A stretch of DNA of 49,983 nt from Nesterenkonia alkaliphila (GTDB lineage: Bacteria; Actinomycetota; Actinomycetes; Actinomycetales; Micrococcaceae): the NCBI RefSeq assembly GCF_009758175.1, contig NZ_WRPM01000024.1, forward strand, positions 1 through 49,983. Direction: 5' to 3'. Positions 23,198 to 33,944 of this stretch are shown here, piece by piece. The position numbers and the translations under genes are program-made. The notes under the pieces are model-generated. The model worked only from the letters and a program-made list of their open reading frames with translations, was not told the DNA's origin and did not search any database. How positions within the stretch are numbered: position 1 is the first letter of the stretch; every line of letters begins with the position of its first letter.

Positions 23198-24202
23198 ATG
23201 AGCGCACAGGCAGCTCAGAAGCATGTGCCCGTCATGCGCGAGCGCTGCACCGAGCTGCTGGCCGCCGCCTGCCGCAGCTTCACAGATAACGACGCCGCCA
23301 CACCAGTGATCATTGACGCCACCCTCGGCATGGGTGGGCACACCGAGGCGGTGTTGGAGGCTGTTCCGCAGGCGGATGTGATCGGCATCGATCGTGACAC
23401 CCAGGCGCTTCAGCTGGCCGCAGAGCGTCTGGAGCGCTTCGGCAGCAGGTTCCGCGGGGTCCGGGCCGTCTATGACGAGGTGGCAGAGATCGCCGCGGAG
23501 CTGGATGACCGCCAGGTGCTGGCCGGGGTGCTCTTCGATCTGGGGGTCTCCTCCCTGCAGCTGGATGAGGCCGAGCGCGGCTTCGCCTACTCCTATGACG
23601 CCCCGCTTGATATGCGCATGGACTCCAGTGCGGACTCTGAGGATCCCACCGCCGCCGAGCTGCTGGCCAGCATCAGCCAGGAGGAGCTCAAGCAGATCCT
23701 CTCCGAGTATGGTGAGGAGCGCTTTTCCGGGCGGATCGCCTCCGCCATTGTCCGTGCCCGGGACTCCGCGCCGCTGCGCACCACCGCGCAGCTGGCTGCA
23801 GTGATCGACTCCGCGGTACCGGCGGCCGCCAAGCGCACCGGCGGGCATCCGGCCAAACGCAGCTTCCAGGCCATCCGGATCGCAGTCAACCGGGAGCTGG
23901 AGGTGCTGAAGCGGGCCGTGCCGGCAGCGATGGACGCGGTGGCCCCCGGGGGTGCGGTGCTGGCCCTGTCCTACCACTCGCTGGAGGACCGGATCGTGAA
24001 ACGAGCTTTCGCCGAACGCACCACCTCATCTGCCCCCGCTGGGCTGCCGGTGGAGCTGGCGGAGCATAGACCCACCTTCAGGCTCCTGGTGCGCGGGGCC
24101 GAACCGCCCCAACCGGCGGAGATCGCCCAGAACCCGCGAGCCGCCTCCGCGAAACTGCGGGCGGCTGAGAAGATCAGCACAATGGCAAGGAGCACCTCAT
24201 GA
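23198..24202 (+). CDS. rsmH: 16S rRNA (cytosine1402-N4)-methyltransferase RsmH (MraW)
   Basis: A 334-residue SAM-dependent methyltransferase that modifies C1402 in the ribosomal P site. The start is HVPVMRERCTELL, and the SAM motif is DATLGMGGHTEAVL. Later conserved blocks are FDLGVSSLQLDEAERGFAYSYDAPLDMRMD (parts DLGVSS and DAPLDMRM), the NRELE segment and SYHSLEDRIVKR. ATG 23198 has GGAGGTGA immediately upstream; an in-frame GTG at 23132 would add 22 residues lacking family similarity. The 156-bp gap after mraZ holds no other gene. The stop overlaps ftsL as ATGA. Confidence 0.94.
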   Translation: MSAQAAQKHVPVMRERCTELLAAACRSFTDNDAATPVIIDATLGMGGHTEAVLEAVPQADVIGIDRDTQALQLAAERLERFGSRFRGVRAVYDEVAEIAAELDDRQVLAGVLFDLGVSSLQLDEAERGFAYSYDAPLDMRMDSSADSEDPTAAELLASISQEELKQILSEYGEERFSGRIASAIVRARDSAPLRTTAQLAAVIDSAVPAAAKRTGGHPAKRSFQAIRIAVNRELEVLKRAVPAAMDAVAPGGAVLALSYHSLEDRIVKRAFAERTTSSAPAGLPVELAEHRPTFRLLVRGAEPPQPAEIAQNPRAASAKLRAAEKISTMARSTS

Positions 24203-24849
24203 GCGTTCTCCCGATGGAGGAGCTGCGCGCCGCTGGCCGCGCTGATGGTCAGCGTGCTCAGGGTCGCCAGGCCCAGGACCGGCCGTCCCTGGAGGCGCTG
24301 CCGAAGGTGCGCCGCCGTCAGCGCGGCATGCTCGCTTCAGTGCTGCTGCTTCTGCTCACCGCCCTGGGCGCGGTGCTCGCGGTGAACATCCACGTGGCCA
24401 ACTCGCAGTATCAGGTGGTGCAGCTGACCAATCAGCACCGGGATCTGGTGCACCAGAACCAGGCCCTGGCCCAGCAGGTCCAGTTCCTGGAGTCCCCGCA
24501 GAGCCTCTCGAACTCCGCAGTGGCTGTGGGCATGGTGATGCCGGCCACCGCCGGCACCTTCGACCTCAGCAGCGCTGAGATCGTCAGCTCCGCCGAGGCC
24601 GCCTCCAGTTCAGAGGTGCCCTCCAACTTTGTCGGCGCCCCCGGCTACAGCCAGCCGGAGACTGCCGCCGCCGATGTGTCCCAGCAGGCCTCCGGGGCGC
24701 CCTCCGGACTTCTGGGGGCCGGCGCGTTGCACACGCTGAGGCAAGCTCCTGCAGGGGAGAATGGATCAGGCGGCGGCGAGGAGTCCGCCTCCAGGCCAGG
24801 CTCCGCACTCCACGGCGGAACCATCCCAGCCCCCGATGTGACCGACTGA
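24199..24849 (+). CDS. ftsL: FtsL-like septum protein
   Basis: A 216-residue bitopic protein with a cytoplasmic basic N-terminus, one membrane span (about residues 44-66, MLASVLLLLLTALGAVLAVN) and a short coiled-coil-like stretch rich in Gln/Leu heptads (VVQLTNQHRDLVHQNQALA). A low-complexity Ser/Ala/Gly-rich tail follows. Position between rsmH and ftsI identifies it as FtsL, the partner of DivIC/FtsB and FtsQ in activating septal synthesis. Sequence conservation is low, as usual. The 90-residue outer tail is longer than in typical FtsL. The start overlaps rsmH by 4 nt. Confidence 0.85.
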   Translation: MSVLPMEELRAAGRADGQRAQGRQAQDRPSLEALPKVRRRQRGMLASVLLLLLTALGAVLAVNIHVANSQYQVVQLTNQHRDLVHQNQALAQQVQFLESPQSLSNSAVAVGMVMPATAGTFDLSSAEIVSSAEAASSSEVPSNFVGAPGYSQPETAAADVSQQASGAPSGLLGAGALHTLRQAPAGENGSGGGEESASRPGSALHGGTIPAPDVTD

Positions 24850-24869
24850 CCGCTAGGAGAGGAGCACCT

Positions 24870-26645
24870 ATGGCGCGAACACTCTCACTGCGGATGCGCA
24901 TCGGCCTGGCAATCGTGCTGGCCATGCTGGTGGTGCTCGGCGGCAGGCTCTTCCACGTCCAGGGACTGGACCCGGCGGGCCATGCCCAGGAAGCCATCTC
25001 CAACCGGCTGCACACGGTGGAGCTGCCCGCCGCCCGTGGCAATATCCTCGACTCGCAGAACCGGCTGATGGCCTCCAGCGCCGACCGCTATGACATTGTG
25101 GCTGACCCCCGGATGACCGGGGACTACACCGTCTCCGATGAAGCCCTGGGTATGCGCCGCCCGGTGACCGTGGAGGAGACGGCCCAGGAGCTGGCCGTCA
25201 TTCTGGAGCGGGACTATCATGAAGTGCTTCAGGCACTGACCGCCGAGGACACCCACTACTCGGTGGTGGCCCGCAGTGTCACCCCCGAGGCCTATCAGCA
25301 GGTGGCGGCTCTGCGCGCCCCGGGGATCTACGCTGAGCCGGTCTCCGAGCGGACCTACCCGGCCGGCTCCGTGGCCGGCTCTGTAGTGGGCTTCATGGGC
25401 TCAGACGGGCCCCTGGAGGGCATCGAGCTGGTGCAGAACGAGGCACTGACCGGCGAGCCCGGGGAACGGATCTACGAGGTCGGCGCCGACGGGGTCAGGA
25501 TCCCCACCGCCACCTATGAGGAGATTCCCGCCCAGGACGGCCAGGATGTGCGCCTGACCATTGATCAGGACCTGCAGTGGTTCGCCCAGGAGGCCATTGC
25601 GGCAAAGGCCAATGAGTACAACGCACAGTGGGGCAACGCCACTGTGGTGGACCTCCGCGAGGGCAATGAGGGCAAGATCCTGGCCATGGCAGATTCAGAG
25701 ACTGTGGACCCGGCCGACCCGGGGGCCACCGATGAGCTGTTCCGCCGCCCGCTGGCGCTGACCCAGTCCTTCGAACCCGGCTCCACCGGCAAAGCTGTGA
25801 CCTTCGCCGCAGCCCTGGAGGAGGGCCTGATCTCTGGGGACGACCCGTTCAGCGTGCCCTACCGGCTCACAGTCAACGGCGAGACCTTCCGCAACGCACG
25901 CTCCCATGACCAGTACCAGATGACCGCCGCAGGGATCTTCGCCCGGTCCTACAACACCGGCACCATCATGATCGGCAACAAGATGGATGAGCAGACCCGC
26001 TATGACTATCTGCGCAGAGTCGGCTATGACCAGCCCATCGACATCGGCCTGGGCATTGACGGGCAGTCCTATGTCCGCCCGCCGGAGGAGTGGGACCGCC
26101 GCCAGCCGATGACCACCCAGTTCGGCCAGGGCTACGAGGGCACGGTGATGCACAATGTGCAGCTCTACCAGATGCTGGCCAATGGCGGAGTCAGGCACCC
26201 GCTGCGCATTGTGGACGCCACTGTTGAGCCCGACGGCACCGAGCACCCCGTAGTCGCCGAGCCCGAGCAGGTCTTCTCCCCGGACACCTCTGAGGAGATG
26301 CTCAAGCTCATGGAGGGTGTGGTCGAGTACGGCTCCGCCCAGGGGGCAGCCATCGAGGGCTACCGGGTCGGCGGCAAGACCGGCACCGCCGAGGCCGCAA
26401 GTCGCAGCGGCGGGTTCGACGGCTACACTGTCAACTTCGTGGGGGTGGCCCCACTGGACGACCCCCAGTTCCTGGTCTCGGTCACCGTGCACCGGCCAGC
26501 CGGTGAGTTCGGCGACTGGGACCTCACCGACACCTTCCAGGACATCATGACCCACACGCTGACCAGCTACGACGTGCCGCCCTCCGATGCCGAGTCGGAG
26601 GCCTATGATGGTTTCGTGGGTGAGCGTCAGGACTATCCGTGGTGA
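24870..26645 (+). CDS. ftsI: Septal transpeptidase FtsI (penicillin-binding protein 3)
   Basis: A 591-residue class B penicillin-binding protein that cross-links septal peptidoglycan with FtsW. After a short membrane anchor (residues 13-30) comes the pedestal domain with RGNILDSQN, then the transpeptidase domain. Its active-site Ser305 is in STGK (305-308), SYN is at 360-362 and KTGT at 503-506. No PASTA domains. AGGAGAGGAGC precedes ATG 24870. The stop overlaps murE. Confidence 0.95.
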   Translation: MARTLSLRMRIGLAIVLAMLVVLGGRLFHVQGLDPAGHAQEAISNRLHTVELPAARGNILDSQNRLMASSADRYDIVADPRMTGDYTVSDEALGMRRPVTVEETAQELAVILERDYHEVLQALTAEDTHYSVVARSVTPEAYQQVAALRAPGIYAEPVSERTYPAGSVAGSVVGFMGSDGPLEGIELVQNEALTGEPGERIYEVGADGVRIPTATYEEIPAQDGQDVRLTIDQDLQWFAQEAIAAKANEYNAQWGNATVVDLREGNEGKILAMADSETVDPADPGATDELFRRPLALTQSFEPGSTGKAVTFAAALEEGLISGDDPFSVPYRLTVNGETFRNARSHDQYQMTAAGIFARSYNTGTIMIGNKMDEQTRYDYLRRVGYDQPIDIGLGIDGQSYVRPPEEWDRRQPMTTQFGQGYEGTVMHNVQLYQMLANGGVRHPLRIVDATVEPDGTEHPVVAEPEQVFSPDTSEEMLKLMEGVVEYGSAQGAAIEGYRVGGKTGTAEAASRSGGFDGYTVNFVGVAPLDDPQFLVSVTVHRPAGEFGDWDLTDTFQDIMTHTLTSYDVPPSDAESEAYDGFVGERQDYPW

Positions 26646-28300
26646 GCTTTGGCCAGCAGAGCTGGGGCACTGATGTCGGCACCCTCGCCGAGCAGCTGGT
26701 AGCCTCCGGGTACGGCCCCATCATCACCCCGGTGGCTGAGACCGCAGACCGGGTCCGGCTCACCGGCGCTGCTATGAGCCCCGCCCAGGTGGAGCCCGGG
26801 GATCTGTTCGTAGCCGTCACCGGTGCCCGCGCCCATGGTGCAGACTTCATCGATCAGGTGCTCCAGCGCGGGGCTGCCGCTGTGCTCACCGACCCCGCCG
26901 GGGTGGCCAAGGTCCGCGAGGCAGCCGGCTACCGGCTGCCGGTGATCGAGGTCCCCGGAGTCCGCGAGGCCGCCGGCCCGGCCGCCGCAGCGATCTACGG
27001 CACCACGGCCACCTCCGACCCGGCCCTGTTCGGGGTCACCGGCACCAACGGCAAGACCACCACCACCTACTTCCTGCGCAGCCTGCTGGACACTCTGCTC
27101 ACCGGGGCCGGCCGAAAGACCGGACTGATCGGCACGATCGAGATTTCAGTCGGTTCCATCGATACCGGATACGAACGCATCGCCTCCGATATGACCACCC
27201 CGGAGGCAGTGGCCCTGCACAAGCTCATGCACTCTTTCCGGGAGAAGGGCGTGGCGGCCGCCGCCATGGAGGTCTCCAGCCATGCCATCAGCTACCAGCG
27301 CATCTCGGGGCTCTATTACGACGTCGCCGGGTTCACCAATCTCACCCAGGACCACCTGGATCTGCACGGCACTATGGAGGACTACTTCGCCGCCAAGGCT
27401 GAGCTGTTCCGCCGGGCGCGTACCCGCACCTCGGTGATCACTGTCGATGATGCCTATGGCCACCAGATGGCCGCCGAGGCCACCGGCCACGTGGTCACCC
27501 TGGCCACCACCGGCCAGCCCGCCCAGGCCCACTGGGAGGTCACTGAGGTGACAGCGCAGGGGCTGGGCAGCGCCTTCACCCTGGTCAACCGGCACACTGG
27601 GGAACAGATCCGCACCTCCACCGCCCTGCCCGGCAGCTTCAACGTCTCCAATGCCGCACTGGCCGCGGTGATGGTGCTGGAGGCCGCAGCCAGCACTGAG
27701 CGCACCCAGGGCTTCACCCGCGCTGATGTGGTCAAAGCCCTGGAGACTGCGGAGCCCTTCCACATCCAGGTTCCCGGCCGGATGCAGGTGATCGCAGAGC
27801 GGCCAGCGGCCATTGTGGACTTCGCCCACAACCCGGATGCGATGATCCGCGCCCTGGGTGCGGTGCGCAGACCCGGCGGAGGCAAGCTCATCCTGGTGAT
27901 CGGCGCCGCAGGGGAGCGGGACGTGACCAAACGCCCCACAATGGGAGCGATTGCGGTACGGATGGCCGACCACGTGATCATCAGCGATGATGACCCCCAT
28001 GGTGAGGACCCCGCCGAGATCCGGGCCGCTCTGATGGCCGGGGCGCAGGATGCCATCGCCACCGGGGGGCTGACCACCCGGCTGGAGGAGATCTCCCCGC
28101 GCACTGAGGCGATCGCCGCCGCGGTGGATGCCGCCGGGCCGGAGGACACTGTGCTGCTGGCCGGCCGGGGTCACGAGGGCCACCAGGATGTGGCCGGCAC
28201 CCGGGTGGAGATCGATGACCGGGCCGAACTGGCCAGGGCCCTGCAGGCCCGGGGCTTCACCACCCTGGCCCAGCCCAGCGCCGCCGGGAGCACCGCATGA
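26639..28300 (+). CDS. murE: UDP-MurNAc-tripeptide synthetase MurE
   Basis: A 553-residue Mur ligase that adds the third stem-peptide residue. The ATP-binding loop [12 protein letters not shown] is near residues 133-144. The middle-domain SSHAI and the C-terminal HNPD block are present. The specificity loop reads DDDPHGED (about 449-456). Enzymes that add meso-diaminopimelate have DNPR here, so the substrate is probably L-lysine or another diamino acid. Two adjacent GTG codons (26639, 26642) could start translation; the second forms a GTGA overlap with ftsI and is spaced better from CAGGA. Confidence 0.93.
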   Translation: MVSFGQQSWGTDVGTLAEQLVASGYGPIITPVAETADRVRLTGAAMSPAQVEPGDLFVAVTGARAHGADFIDQVLQRGAAAVLTDPAGVAKVREAAGYRLPVIEVPGVREAAGPAAAAIYGTTATSDPALFGVTGTNGKTTTTYFLRSLLDTLLTGAGRKTGLIGTIEISVGSIDTGYERIASDMTTPEAVALHKLMHSFREKGVAAAAMEVSSHAISYQRISGLYYDVAGFTNLTQDHLDLHGTMEDYFAAKAELFRRARTRTSVITVDDAYGHQMAAEATGHVVTLATTGQPAQAHWEVTEVTAQGLGSAFTLVNRHTGEQIRTSTALPGSFNVSNAALAAVMVLEAAASTERTQGFTRADVVKALETAEPFHIQVPGRMQVIAERPAAIVDFAHNPDAMIRALGAVRRPGGGKLILVIGAAGERDVTKRPTMGAIAVRMADHVIISDDDPHGEDPAEIRAALMAGAQDAIATGGLTTRLEEISPRTEAIAAAVDAAGPEDTVLLAGRGHEGHQDVAGTRVEIDDRAELARALQARGFTTLAQPSAAGSTA

Positions 28301-29781
28301 TTCCCCTGAGCGCAGCAGAGATCGCAGCGGCCGTCGGCGGCAGGCTGCGCGGGTTCGATCCCCCCGATATCCCCCAGACCACCGAGGCCCCGGATCCCCG
28401 GCAGCTGATCCTCACCCATGCCGATACCGATTCGCGGAACATGCGCACCGGATCACTGTTCATCGCCAAACCGGGGGAGAGCACCGATGGGCACCGGTTC
28501 ATCGACTCCGCTCTGGCCGCAGGCGCCCAGCTGATCCTGGCCGAACGGGAGACCCAGACTCCGGCGGGGGAGCCGCACCCAGCGGTGATTGTGGACGACG
28601 CCGTGGCCGCCATGGGTGCCCTGGCCGCTGAGATCGTGGCCCGGATCCGCCGCGCCTCGCCCACCACAGTCATCGGGATCACCGGATCCGCCGGCAAGAC
28701 CACCACTAAGGACCTGCTGCGGGCCGTCCTGGAGCCCGAGGGCCCCACTGTGGCACCCCAGGGCTCCTACAACGGGGAGGTCGGGGTGCCGCTGACCGTG
28801 TTCTCCGCTGAACTGGAGACCCGGTACCTGATCATCGAGATGGGCGCCGACGGGCCCGGAAACATCGAATACCTCTGCCGAATGGTCCAGCCGGACATCG
28901 GTGTGGTGCTCATGGTGGGCACCGCCCACGCCGGGAAGTTCGGCGGGGCGCAGAAGATCGCCCAGACCAAGGGCGAGTTGGCCGAACTGGCCACCCAGCA
29001 TGTGATCCTCAATGCTGACGACGCCCAGGTGGCGGGCATGGCCACCCGCGCCACCGCTGCGATCACCTGGTTCGGCGAATCCGCCTCCGCCGATGTCCGC
29101 GCCGAGAACCTCACCCTGGACGCCGCGGGCCACCCGAATTTCACGCTGAGCATAGGTGGGGAATCTCACCCTGTGACCTCCGGACTGATCGGAGCCCACC
29201 ACGTGACCAATGTTCTGGCTGCTGCTGCCGCTGCCCGAGCGGCCGGGGCGGCGTCGTCGGCCGTGGCCCAGCGGCTGACCGGACTGGGCGCCAGCTCGCG
29301 CTGGCGGATGGAGCGCACTGAGCGTGCCGACGGGGTCACCATCATCAACGATGCCTATAACGCCAACCCCGAATCCATGCGCGAGGCCCTGCGCACCCTG
29401 GCCACCCTGGCCCGGGACTCCCGGCGGCGCAGCGTGGCAGTGCTGGGGCCCATGCTGGAACTGGGCGAGGAGTCGGTCTGGCTGCACCATCAGCTCGGTG
29501 AGACCGTGGTCCGGCTGAACATCAGTCAGACCCTGGTGGTGGGCCAGGAGGCCTACGGGCTCTACCGCGGTGCTATTGCGGAGGGCTCCTGGGCCGATGA
29601 GGTGCACTGGGCCGAGACCCTGGAGCAGGCCGAGGACTGGCTGCAGGCGGCCCTGCAGCCAGGGGATATCGTGTTGTTCAAGGCCTCGAACTCCGCGGGG
29701 CTTAGACTTCTCGGTGACAAAATTGCCGCTGGCGCCGCAGAGACACCCCGCCAGAGACCGTTACAGGAAGGAACTGAGTGA
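28297..29781 (+). CDS. murF: UDP-MurNAc-pentapeptide synthetase MurF
   Basis: A 494-residue Mur ligase that adds D-Ala-D-Ala to the UDP-MurNAc-tripeptide, completing the soluble precursor. The P-loop [14 protein letters not shown] is near residues 128-141. The central [13 protein letters not shown], later [11 protein letters not shown] and C-terminal [11 protein letters not shown] blocks are all typical. The start ATG overlaps the murE stop as ATGA, and the stop overlaps mraY as GTGA. Confidence 0.95.
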   Translation: MIPLSAAEIAAAVGGRLRGFDPPDIPQTTEAPDPRQLILTHADTDSRNMRTGSLFIAKPGESTDGHRFIDSALAAGAQLILAERETQTPAGEPHPAVIVDDAVAAMGALAAEIVARIRRASPTTVIGITGSAGKTTTKDLLRAVLEPEGPTVAPQGSYNGEVGVPLTVFSAELETRYLIIEMGADGPGNIEYLCRMVQPDIGVVLMVGTAHAGKFGGAQKIAQTKGELAELATQHVILNADDAQVAGMATRATAAITWFGESASADVRAENLTLDAAGHPNFTLSIGGESHPVTSGLIGAHHVTNVLAAAAAARAAGAASSAVAQRLTGLGASSRWRMERTERADGVTIINDAYNANPESMREALRTLATLARDSRRRSVAVLGPMLELGEESVWLHHQLGETVVRLNISQTLVVGQEAYGLYRGAIAEGSWADEVHWAETLEQAEDWLQAALQPGDIVLFKASNSAGLRLLGDKIAAGAAETPRQRPLQEGTE

Positions 29782-30884
29782 TCGCCGTCGTAATCGGTGC
29801 CGCCCTCGGGCTGCTCATCACCCTCCTGGGTACCCCGCTGTTCATGAACTTCCTGGTCAAGCGGGGATACGGTCAGTTCATCCGTGAGGACGGGCCCACC
29901 ACCCACCACGTCAAGCGCGGCACCCCCACTATGGGCGGGGCGGTGATCATCCTGGCCTCGGTGCTCGCCTACGGCATCACCCATGCGGTGATGCTGCTGA
30001 CCTCCCAGGCCGCCACCGGGCCCACCGCCTCAGGCATGCTGGTGCTGCTGCTGATGGCCGGTATGGGCCTGGTCGGGTTCTTTGACGACGCCGCCAAGAT
30101 CACCAAGAAACAGTCCCTGGGGCTGAGCCCCTGGGCCAAGATCATCGGCCAGGGCGCAGTCGGCATCCTCTTCGCCGCACTCGCCCTACAGTTCCCCAAC
30201 TCCGAAGGGCTCACCCCGGCCTCCACCGCAATCAGCTTTGTGCGTGAGACCGCCCTGGACTTCGCAGTGTTCGGCACGATCGCCGCCGGCATCCTCTTTG
30301 TGATCTGGGCGAATTTGATCAACACCGCCACCACCAATGCGGTCAACCTGGTGGACGGACTGGACGGACTGGCCGCCGGGGCCACCGCCATGGTCACCGG
30401 GGCCTATGTGATCATCTCCATCTGGCAGTACAACCAATCCTGCGGAGGAGTGCGCGCGGTGGAGGCGGTCTGCTACACCGTGCGGGACCCGATGGATATG
30501 GCCACCCTGGCCGCAATCATCACCGGCGCCCTGATCGGGTTCCTGTGGTGGAACACCACCCCGGCCAAGATCTTCATGGGCGATACCGGGTCACTGGCCC
30601 TGGGCGGCGCGCTGGCCGGATTCGCGATCCTCTCCCACACCCAGCTGCTGCTGGTGATCCTGGCCGGGCTGTTCGTGATCGTCACCTGCTCGGTGATCAT
30701 CCAGGTGGGCTACTTCAAACTCACCAAGGGCAAGCGGGTCTTCCTGATGACCCCGCTGCACCACCACTTCGAGCTCAAAGGCTGGTCCCAGGTCACCGTG
30801 GTGGTCCGGTTCTGGATCATCGGCGCCCTGGCTGTGGGCATGGGCCTGGCCATCTTCTACGGCGAGTGGGTGCTGACTCAGTGA
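29778..30884 (+). CDS. mraY: Phospho-MurNAc-pentapeptide translocase MraY
   Basis: A 368-residue integral membrane enzyme with about ten spans. It transfers phospho-MurNAc-pentapeptide to undecaprenyl phosphate to make lipid I. Diagnostic blocks are [21 protein letters not shown] with the catalytic acidic pair, [26 protein letters not shown] and the late [11 protein letters not shown]. The GTG start overlaps the murF stop, and the stop overlaps the murD start. Confidence 0.96.
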   Translation: MIAVVIGAALGLLITLLGTPLFMNFLVKRGYGQFIREDGPTTHHVKRGTPTMGGAVIILASVLAYGITHAVMLLTSQAATGPTASGMLVLLLMAGMGLVGFFDDAAKITKKQSLGLSPWAKIIGQGAVGILFAALALQFPNSEGLTPASTAISFVRETALDFAVFGTIAAGILFVIWANLINTATTNAVNLVDGLDGLAAGATAMVTGAYVIISIWQYNQSCGGVRAVEAVCYTVRDPMDMATLAAIITGALIGFLWWNTTPAKIFMGDTGSLALGGALAGFAILSHTQLLLVILAGLFVIVTCSVIIQVGYFKLTKGKRVFLMTPLHHHFELKGWSQVTVVVRFWIIGALAVGMGLAIFYGEWVLTQ

Positions 30885-32431
30885 GTGGTCAGCCCACCCT
30901 TGCCCACCTGCACGGCTGGGACGGGCCCTGGGAGGGCCTGCGGGTGCTGGTCACCGGCTTCGGGGTGACCGGCTTCTCCGCCGCGGACACCCTGGCCGAA
31001 CTCGGCTGCCAGGTGGTGGTGGTCGACGCCGCCGCCACCGCCAAAAAGCAGGACGACGCCGCCACCCTCACCACGGTGTGGGGGGACCGGCTCAGCTTCC
31101 GGTTCGGCAGTACTGATCCCGCCGAAGACCCCACGGCGACTATCAACCACTTCGACGGGCAGAACCCGGAGCTGATCGTCACCTCCCCGGGATGGCGGCC
31201 GGACTCACCGATCATGCTGGCCGCCGCCAGTGCCGGTGTTCCGGTCTGGTCCGAGGTGCAGCTGGCCCGCCGGCTCGGCGCTCGGCCCGGAGCCAGGCAG
31301 CCCGACTGGCTGCTGATCACCGGCACCAACGGTAAGACCACCACAGTGACTCTGCTGGAAGCCATGCTCACTGCAGCCGGCCGCCGTGCCGTGGCCTGCG
31401 GGAACATCGGGATGCCGGTGCTGGATGCGATCCGTGACCCCGAGGGGTTCGATGCATTGGCCGTGGAGCTCTCCAGCTTCCAGCTGCACTACACCGAACC
31501 TCCGGGCCAGTACGAGGCCAACCCGCTGGCCGCGGCAGTGCTGAACATCGCCGAGGACCATGTGGACTGGCACGGCAGCCTGAAGGGCTACCTGGCGGAT
31601 AAGGCCCGCATCTATGAGGGGGTCCGCAGCGCCTGCATCTACAACGCCGAGGATCCGGTCACCGAGCAGATGGTGGCCGGTGCAGAGGTGCTCGAAGGTG
31701 CCCGAGCAGTGGCCTTCACCACCGGCTCTCCGGATGTCTCCATGCTGGGGGTGGTGCGCACTGAGGACGGCGAAGACGTGCTGGTGGACCGGGCCTTCCT
31801 GGACAACCGCCGCCACCAGGCCCTGGAGCTGGGCACCCGCTCCGATCTGGGGCAGCTGGTGCCCAAGCACCTGGTGGCCAACGCCCTGGCCGCCGCAGCG
31901 CTGGCCCGCGCCGCAGGGGTGCCCCCCGAGGCGGTGCAGCAGGCGCTGGGAAGCTACCAGCCGGCCGAGCACCGCATCCAGCCGGTGGCCCAGGCCGAGG
32001 ATGTGCTCTGGGTCAATGACACCAAAGCCACCAACCCGCATGCCGCTGCGGCCAGCCTGAGCAGCTTCTCCGAGGTGGTCTGGATCGCCGGCGGGCTCTC
32101 CAAGGGGGTGGACTACTCCGAGCTCGTCCAGCAGGTGGCCCCGCGGCTGAGGCATGTGGTGCTCATCGGCACAGACGCCTCCCAGCTGCGTTCCAGCCTT
32201 GAGCGACACGCCCCCCAGGTGCCGGTCACCGAGGTGCCCGGCGGCGATGATGGAGTGGCAGTAATGCGCAGCGCAGTGGCGGCAGCAGATACCCAGGCCC
32301 AGCCCGGGCAGGCGGTGGTGCTGGCCCCGGCCGCGGCGTCGATGGACCAGTTCGCCTCATACATCGCCCGCGGTGAGGCATTCATCGAGGCCGTGGCAGA
32401 GCTGATGCGGCGCAAAGGATTCAACAGCTAG
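30881..32431 (+). CDS. murD: UDP-MurNAc-L-alanine:D-glutamate ligase MurD
   Basis: A 516-residue Mur ligase that adds D-glutamate to UDP-MurNAc-L-Ala. The Rossmann-like start reads [17 protein letters not shown], the P-loop [14 protein letters not shown] is at about 144-157, and AVELSSFQL and [11 protein letters not shown] follow. The C-terminal domain has [11 protein letters not shown] and [11 protein letters not shown] 30881 makes a GTGA overlap with mraY and gives a normal N-terminus; a longer frame upstream is a shadow of mraY. The protein is somewhat long because of insertions around residues 60-85. Confidence 0.94.
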   Translation: MSGQPTLAHLHGWDGPWEGLRVLVTGFGVTGFSAADTLAELGCQVVVVDAAATAKKQDDAATLTTVWGDRLSFRFGSTDPAEDPTATINHFDGQNPELIVTSPGWRPDSPIMLAAASAGVPVWSEVQLARRLGARPGARQPDWLLITGTNGKTTTVTLLEAMLTAAGRRAVACGNIGMPVLDAIRDPEGFDALAVELSSFQLHYTEPPGQYEANPLAAAVLNIAEDHVDWHGSLKGYLADKARIYEGVRSACIYNAEDPVTEQMVAGAEVLEGARAVAFTTGSPDVSMLGVVRTEDGEDVLVDRAFLDNRRHQALELGTRSDLGQLVPKHLVANALAAAALARAAGVPPEAVQQALGSYQPAEHRIQPVAQAEDVLWVNDTKATNPHAAAASLSSFSEVVWIAGGLSKGVDYSELVQQVAPRLRHVVLIGTDASQLRSSLERHAPQVPVTEVPGGDDGVAVMRSAVAAADTQAQPGQAVVLAPAAASMDQFASYIARGEAFIEAVAELMRRKGFNS

Positions 32432-32442
32432 GGGAGGTGCTC

Positions 32443-33930
32443 ATGGACAAGCGGCCACCACGGGTGCCCGCCGGCCGGAAGGACTCAGCAGTCCTCACCC
32501 CGCCCTCAGCTTCCTCCCCCGAAGAGCCGGATCAGCAGCCCACCGGTGAGATCACCAGAGGCCACCTCCGCACCGTCGAGGATCCTGACCCCGATGAGGC
32601 CCGAGGCGAAGCCGATGGGCCGACTTCAGGCGGAACCAACACTGCCAGCTCTGACGGGTCGGCCGGCCGGGCCTGGCGGGACCGCCGCGCCCAGCAGCGC
32701 ACCGAACGGGTCGCCAAGTTCTGGAATATCTTCGAGGGGGGCAACCCCTATACCAACTACTGGCTGGTGCTCGGGGCCACCATCGCCCTGGCCGCCTTCG
32801 GCCTGACCATGGTGCTCTCCTCCACCTCGGTGGACAGCACCGGCCAAGCCTTCACCACCGCCACCCGCCAGGCGGTATGGGCCGGCATCGGAGTAGCAGG
32901 AATGCTCGTCCTGACCCTGATCCCCACCAAATGGATGGGCTGGATCGGCTGGGCGGCCATGATCACCGCCGGGGTGCTGCTGGCCCTGGTGGCCTTCTCA
33001 CCCTGGGGCCACACCGGTGGTGGGTCCACCAACTGGCTGCGCATCGGCCCGGTGCAGGGCCAGCCCTCCGAGGTCGCGAAACTGGCCCTGGTGCTCTGGG
33101 GGGGCGCCGTGCTGGCCAGAAAGGGCCGGCTGATCCAGCACGCCACCCACTGGATGATGCCCTTCGTGGCACCGGGGGCGCTCTCGGTGCTGGTGCTGGT
33201 GCTGGCCGGCGGTGACCTCGGCACCGCCATCGTGATCATTCTGATCGTGGCCGCCCTGCTGTTCGCCGCCGGGGTGGGCATGCGCTGGTTCTTCGCAGCC
33301 GGTGTGATGGCCGCCGGGGCGGTGGCCCTGCTGATGTGGATCACCCCCTACCGGATGATGCGCGTCTACGCCTGGCTGGGCATGAACTGCGATCACCCCA
33401 CCGAACCCTGCTACCAGACCGAGCAGGGCCTCTACGCCCTGGCCTCCGGCGGGTTCTGGGGCGTGGGGCTGGGGCAGTCCCGGCAGAAGTGGGACTATAT
33501 CCCCGAGGTGCACAACGACTTCATCTTCACCATCATCGGCGAGGAACTGGGCCTGCTGGGCACCGCTACCGTGCTGGGCCTGTTCGCTGTGCTGGTGGTG
33601 GGTATCTTCCGGGTAGCCCACGGGGTGCAGACCGACGACTACCACGGCCGGTTCGTGAAACTGGTCTGCATGGGCATCATCGCCTGGCTGGTGGGCCAGG
33701 CCTTCATCAACGTCGCAATGGTCACCGGGCTGATCCCGGTGGTCGGGGTGCCGCTGCCCTTCATCTCCTACGGCGGTTCGGCCCTGACGGTGGCGCTGCT
33801 GGCCATCGGAGTGGTGCTCAACTTCGCCCGCCGGCAACGGCTGGAAGCACGCCGGCCCAGGTCCCGTCCCAAGAGGCGGCGCAGGCGGTCTACACTGGCA
33901 CCGCTGAACAAGAAGACCACACCCGCCTGA
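32443..33930 (+). CDS. ftsW: Septal peptidoglycan glycosyltransferase FtsW
   Basis: A 495-residue SEDS-family polymerase with ten or so spans and a long hydrophilic, probably disordered N-terminal extension (about 95 residues, rich in Pro, Glu and Ser). Such extensions are seen in actinobacterial FtsW, where they contact FtsZ. SEDS motifs include [23 protein letters not shown] (parts NWLRIGP and PSEVAKLA), [14 protein letters not shown] and the late [13 protein letters not shown] 32443 lies five bases after GGGGAGG, so it is preferred over the in-frame GTG at 32437. It works with FtsI encoded upstream. Confidence 0.94.
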   Translation: MDKRPPRVPAGRKDSAVLTPPSASSPEEPDQQPTGEITRGHLRTVEDPDPDEARGEADGPTSGGTNTASSDGSAGRAWRDRRAQQRTERVAKFWNIFEGGNPYTNYWLVLGATIALAAFGLTMVLSSTSVDSTGQAFTTATRQAVWAGIGVAGMLVLTLIPTKWMGWIGWAAMITAGVLLALVAFSPWGHTGGGSTNWLRIGPVQGQPSEVAKLALVLWGGAVLARKGRLIQHATHWMMPFVAPGALSVLVLVLAGGDLGTAIVIILIVAALLFAAGVGMRWFFAAGVMAAGAVALLMWITPYRMMRVYAWLGMNCDHPTEPCYQTEQGLYALASGGFWGVGLGQSRQKWDYIPEVHNDFIFTIIGEELGLLGTATVLGLFAVLVVGIFRVAHGVQTDDYHGRFVKLVCMGIIAWLVGQAFINVAMVTGLIPVVGVPLPFISYGGSALTVALLAIGVVLNFARRQRLEARRPRSRPKRRRRRSTLAPLNKKTTPA

Positions 33931-33944
33931 GAAGAAGGAACTCT

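Noticed and set aside
32757-33837. Long minus-strand frames opposite ftsW
   Set aside because: They are His/Gln/Gly-rich shadows of a clear FtsW.
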